Part shown: one piece after another, positions 5,457-7,043 of the stretch
Layout of the letters: every line of letters starts with the position of its first letter
Position numbering within the stretch: position 1 is the stretch's first letter
Origin: Eubacterium sp.
GTDB lineage: Bacteria; Bacillota; Clostridia; Oscillospirales; Acutalibacteraceae
DNA length: 7,043 nt
Assembly: GCA_029054965.1 (NCBI GenBank)
Contig: JAIDEF010000301.1
Span: 1 to 7,043, forward strand
Direction: 5' to 3'
Notes under the pieces: model-generated
Told to the model about the DNA's origin: nothing
The model's database searches: none
The model's input: the letters and a program-made list of their open reading frames with translations, nothing else
Made by a program: the position numbers and the translations under genes

Positions 5457-7043
5457 TTATTTCTTTTTATTAAAGCTGTCACGCAGGGCAACTGTTCTGT
5501 TAAACACAGGATGCTCATCTGTTGAGGTTTTGTCCTTGCAGAAATAACCATTTCTCATAAACTGGTACTTTGCACCAACCTCACAATCACCGAGCGCTTT
5601 TTCCACATAGCCTTCTTTCACAACAAGTGAATCGGGATTGAGGTTATCCTCAAAGGAGCTTACACCCTCCTCATCACTTGGATTCGGAACATCAAATAGT
5701 CTTTCATAAAGATTGATTTTAACGGGAACATTTTCCTTTGCCGATACCCAATGAATTGTACCCTTAACCTTTCTGCCGTCAGGAGCGTCACCGCCGAGGG
5801 TTTCAGGGTCATAGGTACAATGAACACAGCATACCTCACCGTTTTCATCAAGGTCATAGCCTGTGCAGGTAACAAAATAAGCCTTATAAAGTCTTACCTC
5901 ATTGCCCACAAAAAGACGTCTGTACTTCTTGATAGGCTCAATCATAAAGTCATTTTTCTCAATCCACAGCTCTTTTGAGAAAGGCATTACCCTTGAGCCG
6001 TATTCAGGATGATCAGGGTGATATTCACACGCAATATCCTCTGTTTTATCCTCAGGATAATTGTCAATAACAAGCTTAAGCGGATCAATAACAGCCATTG
6101 CTCTTGGCGAATTCGCACCGAGGTTATCACGAACGCAAGCCTCAAGCAGTGCAAAGTCGATAACGCTGTAAGCCTTTGAAACACCGATTCTTTCACAAAA
6201 ATCACGGATTGCCTCAGCAGGATAGCCGCGTCTTCTCATACCGCTGATTGTTGCCATACGAGGGTCATCCCAGCCGTCAACAATGCCGTCCTGAACAAGC
6301 TTTAAGCACTTTCTTTTAGATGTAAGCGTATAGTTCAGATTCATTCTTGCAAACTCAATCTGTCTTGGTTTTTCCCAGTCGATAAGCTCATTTACAAACC
6401 AGTCATAGAGCGGTCTGTGATTTTCAAATTCAAGTGAGCAGAGTGAATGTGTTACTCTTTCATAGGCATCACTAAGAGGATGTGCAAAGTCATACATCGG
6501 ATAAACGCACCACTTGTCACCTGTTCGGTGGTGATGTGCATACATAATGCGATAAATAATCGGATCACGCATATTGAGGTTAGGTGATGCCATATCAATC
6601 TTTGCTCTGAGCACCATTTTGCCCTCCGGGAATTCGCCCTTTGTCATACGTTCAAACAAATCAAGATTTTCCTCAATCGGTCTGTCCCTGTAAGGGGAAT
6701 TTTTGCCTGCCTCGGTGAGTGTGCCTCTGTACGCCCTCATTTCCTCAGGGCTTAATTCACAAACAAATGCCTTGCCTTTTTTGATAAGCTTAACAGCACA
6801 TTCATAAATAAAATCAAAGTAGTCACTGGCATAATAAACATTGTCATATTCAAAACCGAGCCACTTGATGTCCTCTTCAATTGCCTCAACATACTCTGTG
6901 TCTTCTTTGGTAGGGTTAGTATCGTCAAGACGGAGATTGCATACTCCCTTATATTTATCCTTCACACCAAAGTTAATGCAGATAGCCTTAGCATGACCGA
7001 TATGAAGATAGCCGTTTGGCTCGGGAGGGAAACGTGTCTGAAT
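5457..7043 (-). CDS. glnS: Glutaminyl-tRNA synthetase, partial (N-terminus off window)
   Basis: Class Ic synthetase charging tRNA-Gln with glutamine. The reading frame is open to the right edge: 528 residues are visible, and by comparison with E. coli GlnRS (about 554) roughly 25-35 N-terminal residues are missing. The GTG at 6963-6965 is an internal valine, not a start, because FPPEPNGYLHIGHAKA lies upstream in frame with the HIGH motif at 6993-7004. NLRLDDTNP, YDFAHPLSDAYERVTHSLCSLEFENHRPLYDW and ISGMRRRGYPAEAIRDFC separate GlnRS from GluRS. The KMSKS-equivalent reads LTSKRK (6309-6326). The C-terminal half has the GlnRS anticodon-binding barrels, with APRAMAVIDP-like, DGRKVKGTIHWVSA and VFNRTVALRD segments, and ends in NKKK. 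Many clostridia also make Gln-tRNA by the GatCAB route, which cannot be judged here. The gene converges on the GH123-like gene and shares its terminator. Confidence 0.96.
   Translation of the reverse strand: MQTRFPPEPNGYLHIGHAKAICINFGVKDKYKGVCNLRLDDTNPTKEDTEYVEAIEEDIKWLGFEYDNVYYASDYFDFIYECAVKLIKKGKAFVCELSPEEMRAYRGTLTEAGKNSPYRDRPIEENLDLFERMTKGEFPEGKMVLRAKIDMASPNLNMRDPIIYRIMYAHHHRTGDKWCVYPMYDFAHPLSDAYERVTHSLCSLEFENHRPLYDWFVNELIDWEKPRQIEFARMNLNYTLTSKRKCLKLVQDGIVDGWDDPRMATISGMRRRGYPAEAIRDFCERIGVSKAYSVIDFALLEACVRDNLGANSPRAMAVIDPLKLVIDNYPEDKTEDIACEYHPDHPEYGSRVMPFSKELWIEKNDFMIEPIKKYRRLFVGNEVRLYKAYFVTCTGYDLDENGEVCCVHCTYDPETLGGDAPDGRKVKGTIHWVSAKENVPVKINLYERLFDVPNPSDEEGVSSFEDNLNPDSLVVKEGYVEKALGDCEVGAKYQFMRNGYFCKDKTSTDEHPVFNRTVALRDSFNKKK

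Noticed and set aside
6963..6965. GTG as the start of glnS
   Set aside because: The frame continues upstream through the HIGH motif to the window edge, so this is an internal valine codon.
1..7043. Mobile elements, CRISPR array, riboswitch, tRNA or a new defence-type system
   Set aside because: No transposase or integrase, no regularly spaced repeats, no long structured leader and no cloverleaf were seen; nearly all sequence is accounted for by five genes and short intergenic signals.

Overview
The window looks like a piece of chromosome from a low-GC Firmicute, most likely a gut clostridium of the Ruminococcaceae/Oscillospiraceae type. That placement is an inference from the AT-rich DNA, the strong Shine-Dalgarno and sigma-A-like promoters, the protein flavour and the presence of a GlnRS; no marker gene fixes it. 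I see no mobile element, phage gene, CRISPR array, tRNA or rRNA, and no clear previously undescribed multigene system. The window holds four well-conserved housekeeping genes, two of them cut by the window edges, and one less-studied carbohydrate-enzyme gene.

Layout. Positions 1-3622 carry a leftward gene set read in the order typA (ribosome-associated GTPase), gpsA (glycerol-3-phosphate dehydrogenase), hemW (radical-SAM heme chaperone, cut at the left edge). typA and gpsA overlap by one base (TAATG), and gpsA and hemW are 34 bp apart. The likely promoter is at 3658-3686. A hairpin with a T-run lies over the hemW ribosome-binding site and start codon and may attenuate hemW relative to the two genes upstream. 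Positions 3638-3792 are a divergent intergenic region with two back-to-back sigma-A-like promoters, an AT-rich UP-like tract and a small palindrome inside the typA promoter spacer.

Positions 3793-5403 carry one rightward gene for a cytoplasmic DUF4091/GH123-type protein with an Asp-Glu pair where the GH123 family has its catalytic residues. It ends at a symmetric 18-bp hairpin that can serve as terminator for both strands, because the next gene, glnS (5457 to beyond 7043, leftward, N-terminus off the window), converges on it.

How the genes relate: typA, gpsA and hemW serve translation/ribosome assembly, phospholipid precursor synthesis and heme/radical-SAM metabolism, so their grouping looks like a housekeeping operon rather than a pathway. 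The GH123-like gene has its own promoter and terminator, and no transporter, regulator or sugar kinase next to it in this window. Its substrate cannot be read from context. The points most worth a second look are the hemW start-codon hairpin, the orphan intracellular GH123-like enzyme, and a four-cysteine CxxC-x7-CxxC cluster in the C-terminal domain of TypA.
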